A stretch of 64,000 nucleotides of DNA from assembly GCF_901827175.1 (NCBI RefSeq), contig NZ_LR594662.1:4898001-4962000 (forward strand), written 5' to 3'. The notes under the pieces are model-generated. The model did not search any database. It was not told where the DNA came from and saw only the letters and a list, made by a program, of their open reading frames with translations. Position numbers and translations under genes: made by a program. Source of the stretch: Variovorax sp. RA8. GTDB taxonomy: Bacteria > Pseudomonadota > Gammaproteobacteria > Burkholderiales > Burkholderiaceae_C. Position 1 is the stretch's first letter, and each line of letters starts with the position of its first letter. Positions 1 to 9,381 of the stretch are shown here, piece by piece.

Positions 1-544
1 CTTCGGGCGCCTTCGCCAGGAAGGAGCAGCCGGTGGCCAGCGCGGCACCCAGCTTGCGCACGACCTGGTTGATGGGGAAGTTCCAGGGCGTGAAGGCGGC
101 CACGGGCCCGACCGGCTCCTTGATCACCAGTTGCTGCGCCGCCAGGTTGCGCGATGGCACGATGCGCCCGTAGACGCGGCGGCCTTCGTCGGCGAACCAT
201 TCGATGATGTCGGCGCCTGCGAGCACCTCGACGCGCGCCTCGGCGAAGGGCTTGCCCTGCTCCAGCGTCAGCAGGCGGGCGATCTCGGGCGCGCGCTCGC
301 GCAGCAGGCCGGCGGCCTTGCGCATGGTGGCCGCGCGCTCGTTGGCAGGGATCTTGCGCCAGGCCTGGAAGCCGCGCTGCGCGGCCTCCAACGCACGGTC
401 CAGGTCGGCGATGCCGGCGTGCGCGACCTTGCCGATGGGCTTGCCGGTGGCCGGGTTGACGACGTCCAGGGTCTTGCCGCTCGCGGCGTCGCACCATTCG
501 CCATTGATCAGGAGGCGGGTGTCAACGTAGCTCGATGTGCTCAT
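1..544 (-). CDS. NAD(P)-dependent aldehyde dehydrogenase, probably succinate-semialdehyde dehydrogenase (N-terminal part, cut by window edge)
   Basis: The reverse strand reads open from ATG at 544 to the window edge, giving about 181 residues of an enzyme that normally has about 480. The start [17 protein letters not shown], then [11 protein letters not shown] and the cofactor-domain motif [20 protein letters not shown], are typical of the GabD (succinate-semialdehyde dehydrogenase) group of the aldehyde dehydrogenase superfamily. These oxidise an aldehyde to the acid with NAD(P). The catalytic Cys and Glu lie outside the window, so the exact substrate is inferred. It would act in the cytoplasm, for example at the end of GABA breakdown. 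No partner gene is visible; the next gene upstream, the helicase, points the same way but ends in its own terminator. Confidence 0.82.
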   Translation of the reverse strand, partial: MSTSSYVDTRLLINGEWCDAASGKTLDVVNPATGKPIGKVAHAGIADLDRALEAAQRGFQAWRKIPANERAATMRKAAGLLRERAPEIARLLTLEQGKPFAEARVEVLAGADIIEWFADEGRRVYGRIVPSRNLAAQQLVIKEPVGPVAAFTPWNFPINQVVRKLGAALATGCSFLAKAPE

Positions 545-703
545 GTCGGTCCTTGGGTTCTTTCAGGGGGATGTTGATGCCGGATTCGGACGGGAGCGGG
601 CGCGAGGCCGTCCCGTGCGCCATTGTCGCCCGACGCGGCGGGTCGCCCCCGCGAGCGGGGCAAAGCCCCTCGCGCCTGGCCTCCACATGGAGGTCGCGGA
701 CGC

Positions 704-734
704 AAAAAAGCCCGCCTCGGGGGAGGCGGGCTTT
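704..734 (-). terminator. Rho-independent terminator of the RNA helicase gene
   Basis: An 8-bp GC stem (GCCCGCCT or longer, paired with AGGCGGGC) around a short G/C loop is followed on the reverse strand by six T. It begins 18 bases after the helicase stop codon at 752, so it ends that transcript. It also separates it from the aldehyde dehydrogenase gene at 1-544. Confidence 0.85.
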
Positions 735-751
735 GCAGGAAGATCGACGCT

Positions 752-2560
752 TCAGCGGCTCGGCTTGAAGGCGCGGCGCTGCCCGTCGCGGGGCACGAAG
801 GACTTGGCGCCACCGTGCGCGCCGCCGTGGCCGCGAGGGGTACCAGCGCCAGCGCCGGCGCGCGGCGCGCTGTCACCCCAGCCCGGCTTTCGGCCGTAGC
901 TACCGGCCTCGTCACGGCCCCTGCCCTGCGCCTGGCCCGGGGCCTGGCTCTGGAAGCCACGCGAAGGCGCGTGGCTGCGCGGCGCCGGGCCGCGATCATT
1001 GAAGCCGCTGGCATTCGCATAGCCGGCGCGCGGGCCGCCGAACTTGCGGTCGCGCGAATGGTTCTCGCGGTTCTCGCGGCCGCGGCCGCCGAAGTCGCCC
1101 GGCGGACGACCCTGCGGGAAGCGCTGCTGCGGCTCCAGGCCGGGGATCACCTCGGCCGTGAAGGGCTGGCGGCTGTAGGCCTCGATGTCGAAGATCTTGC
1201 GGCGATCGCGGAACTCGGCAAAGGTCACGGCCAGGCCGTCGCGCCCGGCCCGGCCGGTGCGGCCGATACGGTGCGTATAGTCCTCCGCCTTCATCGGCAG
1301 GCCGAAGTTGAAGACGTGGGTGATGGTCGGCACGTCGATGCCGCGCGCGGCCACGTCGGTGGCCACCAGGATCTGCACCTGGCCCTGACGCAGCGCCATC
1401 AGCCGGCGATTGCGCAGGCCCTGGCTCAGCGCGCCGTGGAGCGCCACGGCGCTGAAACCGCCCTGCTGCAGGTCGGCGGCGAGGCCGTCGCATTCCACCT
1501 GCGTGCTGCAGAAGACGATGGCCTGGTTGATGCTGGTGTCGCGGAGCCAATGGTCGAGCAGCTTGCGCTTGTGCTGAGCGTTGTCGCTCCAGAACAGCAC
1601 CTGCTTGATGTTGACGTGCTTCTCCTGGGGGGTATCGATGGTCACGCGCTGCGGCTCGCGCATCACGCGCTGCGCCAGTTGCTGGATGCGCGACGCGAAA
1701 GTGGCGCTGAACATCATGGTCTGCTGGCGCTCGATGGTGAGCTGGTTGATCTCGGCCAGGTCGTCGGCAAAGCCGAGGTCGAGCATCCGGTCGGCCTCGT
1801 CGACCACCAGGAACTTGACCTGGTCGAGCTTGATCTGCATCGAGCGCTGCAGGTCCAGCAACCGGCCAGGCGTGGCGACCACGAGATCGGCGTTCTGCAG
1901 GCGGGCGATCTGCAGCTGATAGGGCATGCCGCCAACCACATTGGCGATACGCAGACCGCGGCAGTGCTTCACCAGGTCGATCGCGTCGTGCGCCACCTGC
2001 TGGGCCAACTCGCGCGTGGGGCACAGCACCAGTGCGCCGGGGGTGGCGGCCTTGAAGTGGCGCGGGTTGGTCGGGTCCTTGCGCTTGCTCTTCTTGGACG
2101 GCGCTTCACCGCGGGCAGCGGCCTCTGCGGCTTGGCGCTGGTGCTCGGCCTTCGCGGCGGCCGCGGCTTCGGCCTGGCGCTGCAGCAGCGTGTGCAGCAC
2201 GGGCAGCAGGAAGGCGGCGGTCTTGCCGCTGCCGGTCTGGCTGGAGACCATCAGGTCGACGAAGCGGGCGGCACCGTCGGTCCCGCCGATGGCGCCCATG
2301 GCGCGGGGAATCGCCTGCGCCTGCACGGCGGTCGGCTGGGTGAAGCCGAGGTCCTCGACGGCGGCGATCAGTTCGCTGGCCAGGCCCATCTGGACGAAGC
2401 CGTTGGGCTGCTTCGTCTCGGCAGGTGCGACGGCGTCGAGTGCCTCGAGCACTTCGGAAGCCTCGGTGTGGGGGATGGAAGTCGATTCGCCGCGAACAGC
2501 GGCGAAGTCATCGGATTGCACAGGCACGAACTCGCCCTGCGCTTCAAAAGCGTCGGTCAT
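752..2560 (-). CDS. rhlE: DEAD-box ATP-dependent RNA helicase, RhlE type
   Basis: A 602-residue RNA helicase that unwinds RNA duplexes with ATP, probably in ribosome assembly or RNA decay. The whole motif series is visible: the Q motif PTAVQAQAIP, motif I SQTGSGKT (near residue 108), PTRELAQQV, TPGRLLDL, the DEAD box VVDEADRMLDLGF (near 253), SATF, LVATDVAARGIDV and HRIGRTGRAG (near 430). The last ~130 residues form a low-complexity tail rich in Arg and Gly, as usual for RhlE proteins, likely an RNA-binding extension. Between motif I and PTRELA sits a ~45-residue Ala/Lys-rich insert. I chose the ATG at 2560 (MTDAFEAQ); an in-frame TTG at 2572 would add four residues. No clear Shine-Dalgarno precedes either. 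Confidence 0.93.
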   Translation of the reverse strand: MTDAFEAQGEFVPVQSDDFAAVRGESTSIPHTEASEVLEALDAVAPAETKQPNGFVQMGLASELIAAVEDLGFTQPTAVQAQAIPRAMGAIGGTDGAARFVDLMVSSQTGSGKTAAFLLPVLHTLLQRQAEAAAAAKAEHQRQAAEAAARGEAPSKKSKRKDPTNPRHFKAATPGALVLCPTRELAQQVAHDAIDLVKHCRGLRIANVVGGMPYQLQIARLQNADLVVATPGRLLDLQRSMQIKLDQVKFLVVDEADRMLDLGFADDLAEINQLTIERQQTMMFSATFASRIQQLAQRVMREPQRVTIDTPQEKHVNIKQVLFWSDNAQHKRKLLDHWLRDTSINQAIVFCSTQVECDGLAADLQQGGFSAVALHGALSQGLRNRRLMALRQGQVQILVATDVAARGIDVPTITHVFNFGLPMKAEDYTHRIGRTGRAGRDGLAVTFAEFRDRRKIFDIEAYSRQPFTAEVIPGLEPQQRFPQGRPPGDFGGRGRENRENHSRDRKFGGPRAGYANASGFNDRGPAPRSHAPSRGFQSQAPGQAQGRGRDEAGSYGRKPGWGDSAPRAGAGAGTPRGHGGAHGGAKSFVPRDGQRRAFKPSR

Positions 2561-2783
2561 TGAAAAATCCAAGTGCGGGCGCCGCCGTGAGCGGCACCCC
2601 GTCGGGTGGCGAAAACATCAACCATCCAACGACATTTCAGCCTGGGCTTTCGCCTGGGCTGCGGCCCATTCGTGTGGGCGCGGTGTGCAAGATAGGGAGA
2701 TGCAAGAAGCGCTCTGGGCACCTGCTTGAAAGGGCTACCCGAAAGCGAAGCCGTCGATTATTGCATGACTTCGGGGTTTTCAC

Positions 2784-3380
2784 CTAATCCCGCAGCCGCA
2801 GGAAGGTGTCGCGGTAGTGCGCCAGCTCCTCGATCGACTCGTGCACGTCGGCCAGGGCGGTATGGGCCTGCTGCTTCTTGAAGGCGTTGTAGGCAGCCGG
2901 CTTCCAGCGCTTGGCGAGCTCCTTGAGCGTGCTGACGTCCAGGTTGCGGTAGTGGAAGTACGCCTCCAGCCTGGGCATGAACTTGACCAGGAAGCGCCGG
3001 TCCTGGCCGATGGTGTTGCCGCACATCGGCGAGCCGTTCTTCGGGATATAGCGCGCAATGAATTCAAGCAACTGCTGCTCGGCCGCCGCCTCGTCCAGCG
3101 TGGAGGCCTTGACCTTGTCGATCAGCCCGCTGCGGCCGTGCGTGCCCTTGTTCCAGGAGTCCATGCCGTCGAGCACCGCGTCGCTCTGGTGGATCACCAG
3201 CACCGGACCGTCGATGCGCGGAGTGAGGTCGGGGCCGGTCACGACCACGGCAATCTCGAGCAGGCGCTCCTTCTCGGGGTCCAGGCCGCTCATCTCGCAG
3301 TCGAGCCAGACGAGGTTCTGGTCGCTCTTCTTGAGGGTGGCGGCGGTCGCGGCTGCGGTCGTGACGATGGAATCGGGCAT
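2784..3380 (-). CDS. orn: Oligoribonuclease (DEDDh 3'-5' exoribonuclease)
   Basis: A 198-residue cytoplasmic exonuclease that degrades 2-5 nt RNA and pGpG to mononucleotides, finishing RNA and cyclic-di-GMP turnover. The DEDDh residues are visible: Asp and Glu in [10 protein letters not shown], Asp in TIGQDRRFL, and His and Asp in [11 protein letters not shown]. coli Orn has 181 residues; the extra length is an N-terminal stretch ([18 protein letters not shown]), so a later start is possible. The 210 bases to the helicase start hold no gene. It diverges from the M48 peptidase gene with 65 bases between, the arrangement I recall for other Burkholderiales. Confidence 0.96.
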   Translation of the reverse strand: MPDSIVTTAAATAATLKKSDQNLVWLDCEMSGLDPEKERLLEIAVVVTGPDLTPRIDGPVLVIHQSDAVLDGMDSWNKGTHGRSGLIDKVKASTLDEAAAEQQLLEFIARYIPKNGSPMCGNTIGQDRRFLVKFMPRLEAYFHYRNLDVSTLKELAKRWKPAAYNAFKKQQAHTALADVHESIEELAHYRDTFLRLRD

Positions 3381-3445
3381 CGGCCGATTGTCGTCGATGA
3401 CCTTGAGCGCGAGTGGGCATGCCTGCGGGCTAAACTCGCTGCGCC

Positions 3446-4717
3446 ATGGTCGCTCCCCTGCCCGCTTCGCTGCTGCTCACCCTCGCCTTCGCGCTCGCGC
3501 TGGTCGCGGGCCTGATCGTGAAATTCTGGCTGGCCACGCGGCAGATCCGCCATGTGGCGCGCCACCGCGACGCGGTGCCCCCCGCCTTCGCGCAGGCCAT
3601 CACGCTCTCCGCACACCAGAAGGCGGCCGACTACACGATCGCCAAGACCCGCTTCGGCTTGCTCGAGATGGTCTGGGGCGCGATGGTGCTGCTGGGCTGG
3701 ACCTTGCTGGGCGGGCTCAACCTGCTCAACGAACTGCTGCTCGACGCGCTGGGCGGCGGCATGTGGCAGCAGCTCGCGCTGATCGCCGCATTCGCGCTGA
3801 TCGGCGGGCTGCTCGAGCTGCCCTTCACCTTGTGGCAGACCTTCCGGCTCGAGGAACGCTTCGGCTTCAACAAGATGACCTGGCGGCTCTGGCTGGCCGA
3901 CGGCATCAAGGCGCTGCTGCTGGGCGCGGTGATCGGCCTGCCGATCGCCGCGCTGATCCTCTGGTTGATGGGTGCGGCCGGCCGCCTGTGGTGGCTGTGG
4001 GCCTGGGGCGCATGGATGGGCTTCAACCTGCTGCTGATGCTCGTCTACCCGACCTTCATCGCGCCGATCTTCAACAAGTTCCAGCCGCTGGACGATGCCA
4101 CGCTCAAGGCCCGCGTCACCGCGCTGATGCAGCGCTGCGGCTTCGCGGCCAAGGGCTTGTTCGTGATGGACGGCAGCACGCGCAGCGCGCATGCCAACGC
4201 CTACTTCACCGGCTTTGGCGCCAGCAAGCGCGTGGTCTTCTACGACACGCTGCTGCGCCAGCTCAACGCGGGCGAGGTGGAGGCGGTGCTCGCGCACGAA
4301 CTGGGACACTTCAAGCACCGGCATGTGCTCAAGCGCATGGCCGCGATGTTCGCGCTGAGCCTGGCCGGCTTCGCGCTGCTGGGCTGGCTGTCCGGCCATA
4401 CCTGGTTCTATACCGGGCTGGGCGTGCAGCCCAACATGGCGGCGCCCAACGATGCGCTGGCGATCCTGCTGTTCATGCTGGCGGTGCCGGTGTTCGGCTT
4501 CTTCGTCGCGCCGCTGCCGGTCCTCATTTCGCGCCGGCACGAGTTCGAGGCCGACGCCTATGCGATCGCCCAGACCAACGGCGCCGACCTGTCGCGGGCG
4601 CTGCTCAAGCTCTACCAGGACAACGCCTCGACGCTCACGCCCGACCCCGTGTTCGTCAAGTTCTACTACTCGCACCCGCCCGCCACCGAGCGCCTCGCGC
4701 GCATGGCGGCGGCCTGA
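3446..4717 (+). CDS. M48 family zinc metalloprotease, Ste24/CAAX-protease-like integral membrane protein
   Basis: A 423-residue multi-spanning protease. The zinc site [10 protein letters not shown] (HExxH near residue 285) and the downstream third ligand in [11 protein letters not shown] identify the M48 family. Overall length, N-terminal membrane helices ([21 protein letters not shown] and others) and the [10 protein letters not shown] segment match the Ste24 branch rather than the shorter HtpX. Bacterial members cleave membrane or misfolded proteins; CAAX processing is not expected in bacteria. ATG at 3446 lies 65 bases from the divergent orn gene. A strong inverted repeat lies just past its stop, before the pterin dehydratase gene. 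Confidence 0.92.
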   Translation: MVAPLPASLLLTLAFALALVAGLIVKFWLATRQIRHVARHRDAVPPAFAQAITLSAHQKAADYTIAKTRFGLLEMVWGAMVLLGWTLLGGLNLLNELLLDALGGGMWQQLALIAAFALIGGLLELPFTLWQTFRLEERFGFNKMTWRLWLADGIKALLLGAVIGLPIAALILWLMGAAGRLWWLWAWGAWMGFNLLLMLVYPTFIAPIFNKFQPLDDATLKARVTALMQRCGFAAKGLFVMDGSTRSAHANAYFTGFGASKRVVFYDTLLRQLNAGEVEAVLAHELGHFKHRHVLKRMAAMFALSLAGFALLGWLSGHTWFYTGLGVQPNMAAPNDALAILLFMLAVPVFGFFVAPLPVLISRRHEFEADAYAIAQTNGADLSRALLKLYQDNASTLTPDPVFVKFYYSHPPATERLARMAAA

Positions 4718-4718
4718 A

Positions 4719-4755
4719 AAGGTGTGAACGAACCCGCCGGATTCATTCACACCTT
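4719..4755. repeat. Perfect 10-bp inverted repeat between the M48 protease and pterin dehydratase genes
   Basis: AAGGTGTGAA at 4719-4728 is matched exactly by TTCACACCTT at 4746-4755 around a 17-nt loop. An inner GAA/TTC pairing could lengthen the stem. It begins two bases after the protease stop codon and ends 21 bases before the ATG of the next gene. There is no T-run, so it is not a normal intrinsic terminator. It could be a processing or attenuation hairpin or a DNA-level operator. Confidence 0.6.
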
Positions 4756-4776
4756 CCGACCCCTGGAAAGACGATC

Positions 4777-5115
4777 ATGACCAGCATGTTGAAGCCCATC
4801 GACTGGAAGACGAAGACGCGGCGCGCGCTGAGCGCGACGGAGATCGTGTCCCACCTGGCCCGGGTGGACGGATGGAAGCTCACCGGCGACGGCGCCGATG
4901 TCGCGATCGAGAAGACCTTCAGCTTCGCAAACTACTTCGAGACCATCGCCTTCGTGAACGCGCTGGCGCTGGTTGCGCACAAGCAGGACCACCATCCCGA
5001 CCTCTCGGTCCACTACAACCGCTGCGTGGTGCGCTTCAACACGCACGACGTGGGTGGCCTCTCGGCCACGGACTTCGACTGCGCAGCGCAGGCGGATGCC
5101 CTGCTGGCTGCCTGA
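4777..5115 (+). CDS. phhB: 4a-hydroxytetrahydrobiopterin dehydratase (pterin-4a-carbinolamine dehydratase)
   Basis: A 112-residue protein that dehydrates 4a-hydroxytetrahydropterin, recycling the cofactor of phenylalanine hydroxylase. The family signature is present: HKQDHHPDLSVHYNRC, then FNTHDVGGLSATDFD with the conserved His, Tyr and Asp. Length matches the family (about 100-115). No phenylalanine hydroxylase gene lies in the window, so the partner is elsewhere, or this protein has only a housekeeping pterin role. It is followed 17 bases later by rsgA in the same direction. A 10-bp inverted repeat sits just upstream. Confidence 0.95.
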   Translation: MTSMLKPIDWKTKTRRALSATEIVSHLARVDGWKLTGDGADVAIEKTFSFANYFETIAFVNALALVAHKQDHHPDLSVHYNRCVVRFNTHDVGGLSATDFDCAAQADALLAA

Positions 5116-5132
5116 GCCGATGGGCCGCGCCC

Positions 5133-6092
5133 TTGGCTAAGCCCGCGCGCCCCCGGCCGGGCGGCGATGCCCACGGGCACACGGCACGGCGCGACGGGCT
5201 CGTCGTCGCCAGCCACGGCCGCCATTGCGTGGTCGAGACGCCCGAGGGCGAGCGCGTCATCTGCCATCCGCGCGGCAAGAAGAGCCTGGCCGTGGTCGGT
5301 GACCGGGTGCGGTGGCAGGCCAGCGAGGACGAGGGCACCATCGAAGAGCTGCAGCCGCGCAAGAACCTGTTCTACCGGCAGGACGAGATCCGCACCAAGT
5401 CCTTTGCGGCCAACCTCGACCAGGTGCTGATCCTGATCGCGGCCGAGCCGGAGTTCTCGGAAACGCAGCTGGCGCGCTCGCTGATCGCGGCGGCAGCCGA
5501 GCGCATCGCCCCGATCATCGCGCTCAACAAGAGCGACGTGGTGGCGTCTTTCGAGCGGGCCTGGGAGCGGCTCGCGCCCTACCGCCGCATGCACCACGGC
5601 GTGCTGCCGCTGTCTCTCAAGGCCTCGCCCGAGGTCGATCGCGCGACCCTGATGAAGCTGCTGGCGGGCAAGACCACCCTGGTGCTCGGCCCCTCCGGAG
5701 TGGGCAAGAGCACGCTGACCAACCTGCTGGTGCCCAGCGCCCGTGCCACGACAGCGGAAATCTCGCAGGCGTTGAATTCGGGCAAGCACACCACGACCAG
5801 CACCACCTGGTACTGGGTGGACGAGGCGCGCAGCACCGCGCTGATCGATTCGCCGGGCTTCCAGGAATTCGGGCTGAACCACATCGAGCCGATGCAGCTC
5901 GCGTCACTGATGCCCGACATCGCCGAGCACGCCGGCGAGTGCAAGTTCTACAACTGCACGCATCTCCACGAGCCGGGCTGCGGCGTGATCGCGCAGGTGA
6001 GCTCGCCGGGCCACCCGGGCTCGATCAGCCCCTCGCGCTATCGCATCTATGGCGAGCTGTTCGCCGAACTGAGCCAGCCCCGCCACCGATGA
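5133..6092 (+). CDS. rsgA: Small ribosomal subunit biogenesis GTPase RsgA
   Basis: About 319 residues. A circularly permuted GTPase that checks late 30S subunit maturation. Order of elements: an OB-fold (GLVVASHGRHCVVETPEGE), the G4 motif ALNKSDV, then G1 GPSGVGKST, G3 DSPGFQEFG, and a C-terminal zinc knuckle with ECKFYNCTHLHEPGC. G4 preceding G1 is diagnostic. No ATG lies in frame at a sensible place. I took TTG at 5133, giving MAKPARPRPGG before the OB-fold, although no convincing Shine-Dalgarno is seen, so the start may be off by a few codons. Its stop overlaps the ATG of the following glycosyltransferase by four bases (ATGA). Confidence 0.92.
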   Translation: MAKPARPRPGGDAHGHTARRDGLVVASHGRHCVVETPEGERVICHPRGKKSLAVVGDRVRWQASEDEGTIEELQPRKNLFYRQDEIRTKSFAANLDQVLILIAAEPEFSETQLARSLIAAAAERIAPIIALNKSDVVASFERAWERLAPYRRMHHGVLPLSLKASPEVDRATLMKLLAGKTTLVLGPSGVGKSTLTNLLVPSARATTAEISQALNSGKHTTTSTTWYWVDEARSTALIDSPGFQEFGLNHIEPMQLASLMPDIAEHAGECKFYNCTHLHEPGCGVIAQVSSPGHPGSISPSRYRIYGELFAELSQPRHR

Positions 6093-7210
6093 AAGTGCTG
6101 CTGTACTCCCATGTCTTCCATCCCTCGGTCGGCGGCGTCGAGACCGTGTCGCGTGCACTGGTCGAAGGCTTCGTGGCTCGCGGCATCGACTGCAAGGTGG
6201 TCACGCAGACGGCGACCCGGGAGGTCGAGGTCTTTCCCTTCGAGGTGATCCGCCAGCCCTCGAGCCGGCGCGTACGGGAGCTGCTGCGCTGGGCCGACGT
6301 GGTGCTGTTCAACGGCGCCACCATGGCGCTGCAGCCCTGGGTACTGCTCTACCGCAAGCCATTCGTCTGGGTCCACGTGGGCTACCAGGCCAGTTGCATC
6401 GATGGCGCTGGTTGGGTCGACGGCAAGCCTGCACCGCTGTCGCCGTTCGCTTCCTTTCTTTTTCATGCGCGCCGCAGCGGCTACGCAAGGGGCGTGAAGG
6501 AGGGCCTGAAGCTGCTGCTGCGCCGCGCCGTCGCCAAGTTCGGCGTGACGCGCAACGTTGCCATCACCGAGTGGATGAACCAGGCCCTGCCGCTACCGCG
6601 GCAGGTGCAGATCTACAACCCCTTTCCGATCGAGCGCTTCCGCGCAGCGGACCGCGAGGGGGCCGAGTACGAGTTCTTCTACATGGGCAGGCTGGTGCAG
6701 GAGAAAGGCGTGGACGTCCTGGTCCGCGCCTTCGCGAGGCTGCACCAGCGCCACGCCGGACGGCCGCGCCTGCTGCTGATCGGCGACGGCAGCGCGCGAG
6801 CACAGGTCGAGCGCCTGGTCGCAGAGCTGGGCATCGCATCGTCGGTACGCTTCGTCGGCGCGCAATCCGGCGAAGGCCTGGTCGAATGGGTCGCGAAGGG
6901 CATGATCGGCGTGATCCCCTCGGTGTGGTACGAGCCCATGGGCGGCGTCGCGGTGGAGTTGCTGGCGGCCGGCAAGAGCCTCATCGTGTCGGCCCAGGGC
7001 GGATTGGCCGAATGCGTGGGCGATGCCGGCCTGACCTTCCCGAATGGTGACCACGAAGCCCTGGCCGCTCAGATGCAGCGCGTGCTGGACGATCCGGCCC
7101 TGCGCGCCACGCAGGCAGCGAAGGCGCGCGAGCGCGCCGGGAGCTTCATGCCGGGACGCTTCGTCGGCCAGTACATCGAGCTACTCGAGGGGATCGCTCG
7201 CAAGGCCTGA
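6089..7210 (+). CDS. Glycosyltransferase family 4 protein (GT-B fold)
   Basis: 373 residues. The N-terminal half opens with the GT-B acceptor-domain pattern MKVLLYSHVFHPSVGGVETV. The C-terminal half carries the nucleotide-sugar domain: FFYMGRLVQEKGVDVLVRAF, LLLIGDGSARAQVE, then the sugar-binding Glu region SVWYEPMGGVAVELLAAGK. It should transfer a hexose from an activated donor to a glycan, probably cell-envelope or exopolysaccharide; the actual sugar cannot be read. Its ATG overlaps the rsgA stop by four bases, so the two are translationally coupled, but no other polysaccharide gene is adjacent. It converges with hisC, 15 bases away. Confidence 0.88.
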   Translation: MKVLLYSHVFHPSVGGVETVSRALVEGFVARGIDCKVVTQTATREVEVFPFEVIRQPSSRRVRELLRWADVVLFNGATMALQPWVLLYRKPFVWVHVGYQASCIDGAGWVDGKPAPLSPFASFLFHARRSGYARGVKEGLKLLLRRAVAKFGVTRNVAITEWMNQALPLPRQVQIYNPFPIERFRAADREGAEYEFFYMGRLVQEKGVDVLVRAFARLHQRHAGRPRLLLIGDGSARAQVERLVAELGIASSVRFVGAQSGEGLVEWVAKGMIGVIPSVWYEPMGGVAVELLAAGKSLIVSAQGGLAECVGDAGLTFPNGDHEALAAQMQRVLDDPALRATQAAKARERAGSFMPGRFVGQYIELLEGIARKA

Positions 7211-7225
7211 GCGCCCGGCCGGGTT

Positions 7226-8305
7226 TCAACCCAGGATGTCCGAGAGCGCCTCGACCAGCACGCCGCACTGCTCGCGCGTGCCGACGCTGATGCGCAGGTA
7301 CTGCGCGATGCGCGGCTGGTCGAAATGCCGCACCAGCACCGCACGTGTGCGCAGCGCCGATGCCAGTGCCGCCGCATCGTGCGCGGGATGGCGCACGAAC
7401 AGGAAATTGGCCTGCGAGGGCAGCACCTCGAAGCCGAGGTCCTCGAGTTGCAGGGCCAAGCCCTCGCGGATGTCCATGACTTGGTGCCGCGTATGGGCGA
7501 ACCACGCCTCGTCCGCCAGCGCAGCGATCGCGCCGGCACTGGCGAGACGATCGATCGGATAGGAATTGAAACTGTTCTTGACCCGCTGCAGCGCCTCGAT
7601 CAGCTGAGCCTGTCCGCAGGCGAAACCCACGCGCAGCCCGGCCAGCGACCGCGACTTGGACAGGGTCTGCACCACCAGCAGGTTTGGATGTCGCTCGATC
7701 AGCGGCAGCGCGCTCTCGCCGCCGAAATCCACATAGGCCTCGTCCACCAGCACCACGTGCCGCGGGCATGCTTCGAGCAGCCGCGCGACGCTGTCGAGCG
7801 GCAGGCCGGTGCCTGTCGGCGCGTTGGGATTCGCGATCACGATGCCGCCGCAGCCGGTTGCGGCGCGTGCGGCCATCGCGGGGACGTCGATGCGCAGCCC
7901 GGCATCGACTGGCTGCAGCTCGCAGGCAATGCCGTAGAGCTGCGCATAGACGCGATAAAAGCTGTAGGTGACGTCAGGGATCAAGAGCGGCTCGGCCTGC
8001 TGGAAGAAGGCGAAGAAGGCGTGGGCCAGTACCTCGTCGGAACCGTTGCCTGCGAACACCTGCGAGCCATGCAGCCCATGGCGCGCGGCAATGGCTTCGC
8101 GCAGCGCGACCGATTCGGGATCGGGATAGCGCTCGAGCCCCTCGGAAGCCGCGGACTGGATGGCGTCGAACACCTGCGGCGACGGCCCGAAGGGGTTCTC
8201 GTTGGTGTTGAGCTTGACCAGCTTCGCGATGCGCGGCTGCTCGCCCGGCACATAGGGTTCGAGCGCCGCGATGCGCGGGCTCCAGAAGCTGGGCGCGGTG
8301 CTCAA
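7226..8305 (-). CDS. hisC: Histidinol-phosphate aminotransferase (class I/II PLP enzyme)
   Basis: About 359 residues. Converts imidazole-acetol phosphate and glutamate to histidinol phosphate in histidine synthesis. The HisC start [20 protein letters not shown], the region [17 protein letters not shown], the Asp in [10 protein letters not shown], and the PLP Lys in [15 protein letters not shown] are all present. The start is uncertain: TTG at 8305 ([12 protein letters not shown]) gives the usual length, and TTG at 8329 would overlap the upstream stop. It lies outside any his operon, behind a CobD/CbiB-family gene. Because CobC/CobD-type threonine-phosphate decarboxylases are HisC relatives found next to CbiB, that alternative was weighed. 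The sequence reads as HisC, but a broad-specificity paralogue is possible. Confidence 0.85.
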   Translation of the reverse strand: MSTAPSFWSPRIAALEPYVPGEQPRIAKLVKLNTNENPFGPSPQVFDAIQSAASEGLERYPDPESVALREAIAARHGLHGSQVFAGNGSDEVLAHAFFAFFQQAEPLLIPDVTYSFYRVYAQLYGIACELQPVDAGLRIDVPAMAARAATGCGGIVIANPNAPTGTGLPLDSVARLLEACPRHVVLVDEAYVDFGGESALPLIERHPNLLVVQTLSKSRSLAGLRVGFACGQAQLIEALQRVKNSFNSYPIDRLASAGAIAALADEAWFAHTRHQVMDIREGLALQLEDLGFEVLPSQANFLFVRHPAHDAAALASALRTRAVLVRHFDQPRIAQYLRISVGTREQCGVLVEALSDILG

Positions 8306-8325
8306 GGGGATCGATCCGATCGAGC

Positions 8326-9327
8326 TCAACCCAACAGGCGCGCCAGGGTGAGCAGCGCCAGCAGCACCATCCACATCACGACCGAGCGCCAGACCAGGCC
8401 GACCACGCTGCGCAGATGCGCCGGCTCGGGCTCGCGCCCCGGGGTGCTGCCGCTGTCGAGGCCGCGTGCCCCAGCGAGCGGGTCGCCGGCCTGCGCCCGC
8501 GACAACGGATCGGTCAGCGGCACCGGGCTGAGCACGCCACCGCCGAGCCGCACATTGACTGCGCCCGAGGTCGCGGCCAGGATCACGCCGTCGTTCCCGT
8601 TGGGAAAGCGCCGGGCATCGTTGCGCCAGCAGTCGATCGCCTCCTCGAAGCTGCCGACTACGGCAAAGCCAATGGCCGTGATGCGCGCGGGCAGCCAGTC
8701 GATCAGTGACCAGGCCTGGTCGGCAGCCTCCTGGACCCAGATGCTGGAGGGCTGGACCGAGGCGTTGTTCTTGTGCGCCCAGTAGCGCGCGACGAACTCG
8801 CTCATGCGGTAGAACACGGCCCCGGCCGGTCCGAGCCCGAAGGCGGCAAGGATCGAGAACCAGGCCAGCACGCCGAACACATGGCGGTGCGCCGCGATCA
8901 CCGAGTGCTCGATCACATGCCGCACGATCTCGCTGCGGGGCAGGTCCGCCGCATCCACGCGCTGCCAGTGGGCCAGCAGCGAGCGGGCCAGTGCCTCGTC
9001 GCCCACGTCCAGAGCGTCGCGGATGCCGGTGAAATGGTGGCTGAACTGCCTGAAGCCGAGCGTGACGTAGAGCACCGCCACGCTCCACAGGACGGCGAAA
9101 GGCAGGCCCAGCGTGAGCGCCAGCAGCCAGTGCACCCCAAGAGCGAGCACCGTCGGCACCAGCACCGCGAGCCCCCAGGCAACCCAACCGTGGTGCGGCT
9201 TGCCGGCGTCGAAATTGCGGCTGGTCCAACGGGTCCATGCCAGGACGCCGCCATATACCGGGTTGTGATAAGCGAGCGGCCGCACCTGCTCGATCAGCAA
9301 AGCGCACAGGATCGCGAAGAAGCTCAT
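8326..9327 (-). CDS. CobD/CbiB family membrane protein
   Basis: 333 residues with several membrane helices, including [20 protein letters not shown] and a C-terminal helix [18 protein letters not shown]. Regions such as [22 protein letters not shown] and [11 protein letters not shown] match the CobD/CbiB (adenosylcobinamide-phosphate synthase) and AmpE superfamily. True CbiB attaches aminopropanol phosphate to cobyric acid, but no other cobalamin gene is here. I recall similar stand-alone copies in other Burkholderiales whose role is unknown. It is the middle gene of a nudix-cbiB-hisC run, with 54 bases after the Nudix gene and about 20 before hisC. Confidence 0.75.
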   Translation of the reverse strand: MSFFAILCALLIEQVRPLAYHNPVYGGVLAWTRWTSRNFDAGKPHHGWVAWGLAVLVPTVLALGVHWLLALTLGLPFAVLWSVAVLYVTLGFRQFSHHFTGIRDALDVGDEALARSLLAHWQRVDAADLPRSEIVRHVIEHSVIAAHRHVFGVLAWFSILAAFGLGPAGAVFYRMSEFVARYWAHKNNASVQPSSIWVQEAADQAWSLIDWLPARITAIGFAVVGSFEEAIDCWRNDARRFPNGNDGVILAATSGAVNVRLGGGVLSPVPLTDPLSRAQAGDPLAGARGLDSGSTPGREPEPAHLRSVVGLVWRSVVMWMVLLALLTLARLLG

Positions 9328-9381
9328 CCGTCGATGATAGCGAGTGGTCCCCTGGCGCCCCCGAGCTCCCGCACCGCTGGG

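Noticed and set aside
651..673. GCGA...GGGG/CCCC...TCGC hairpin between the aldehyde dehydrogenase and the helicase terminator
   Set aside because: Imperfect stem with a bulge and no T-run; easily arises by chance at this GC content.
623..2563. A 646-codon frame opposite the RNA helicase gene
   Set aside because: The helicase motifs on the reverse strand are complete, and the opposite frame shows low-complexity His/Leu/Gly composition typical of antisense frames.
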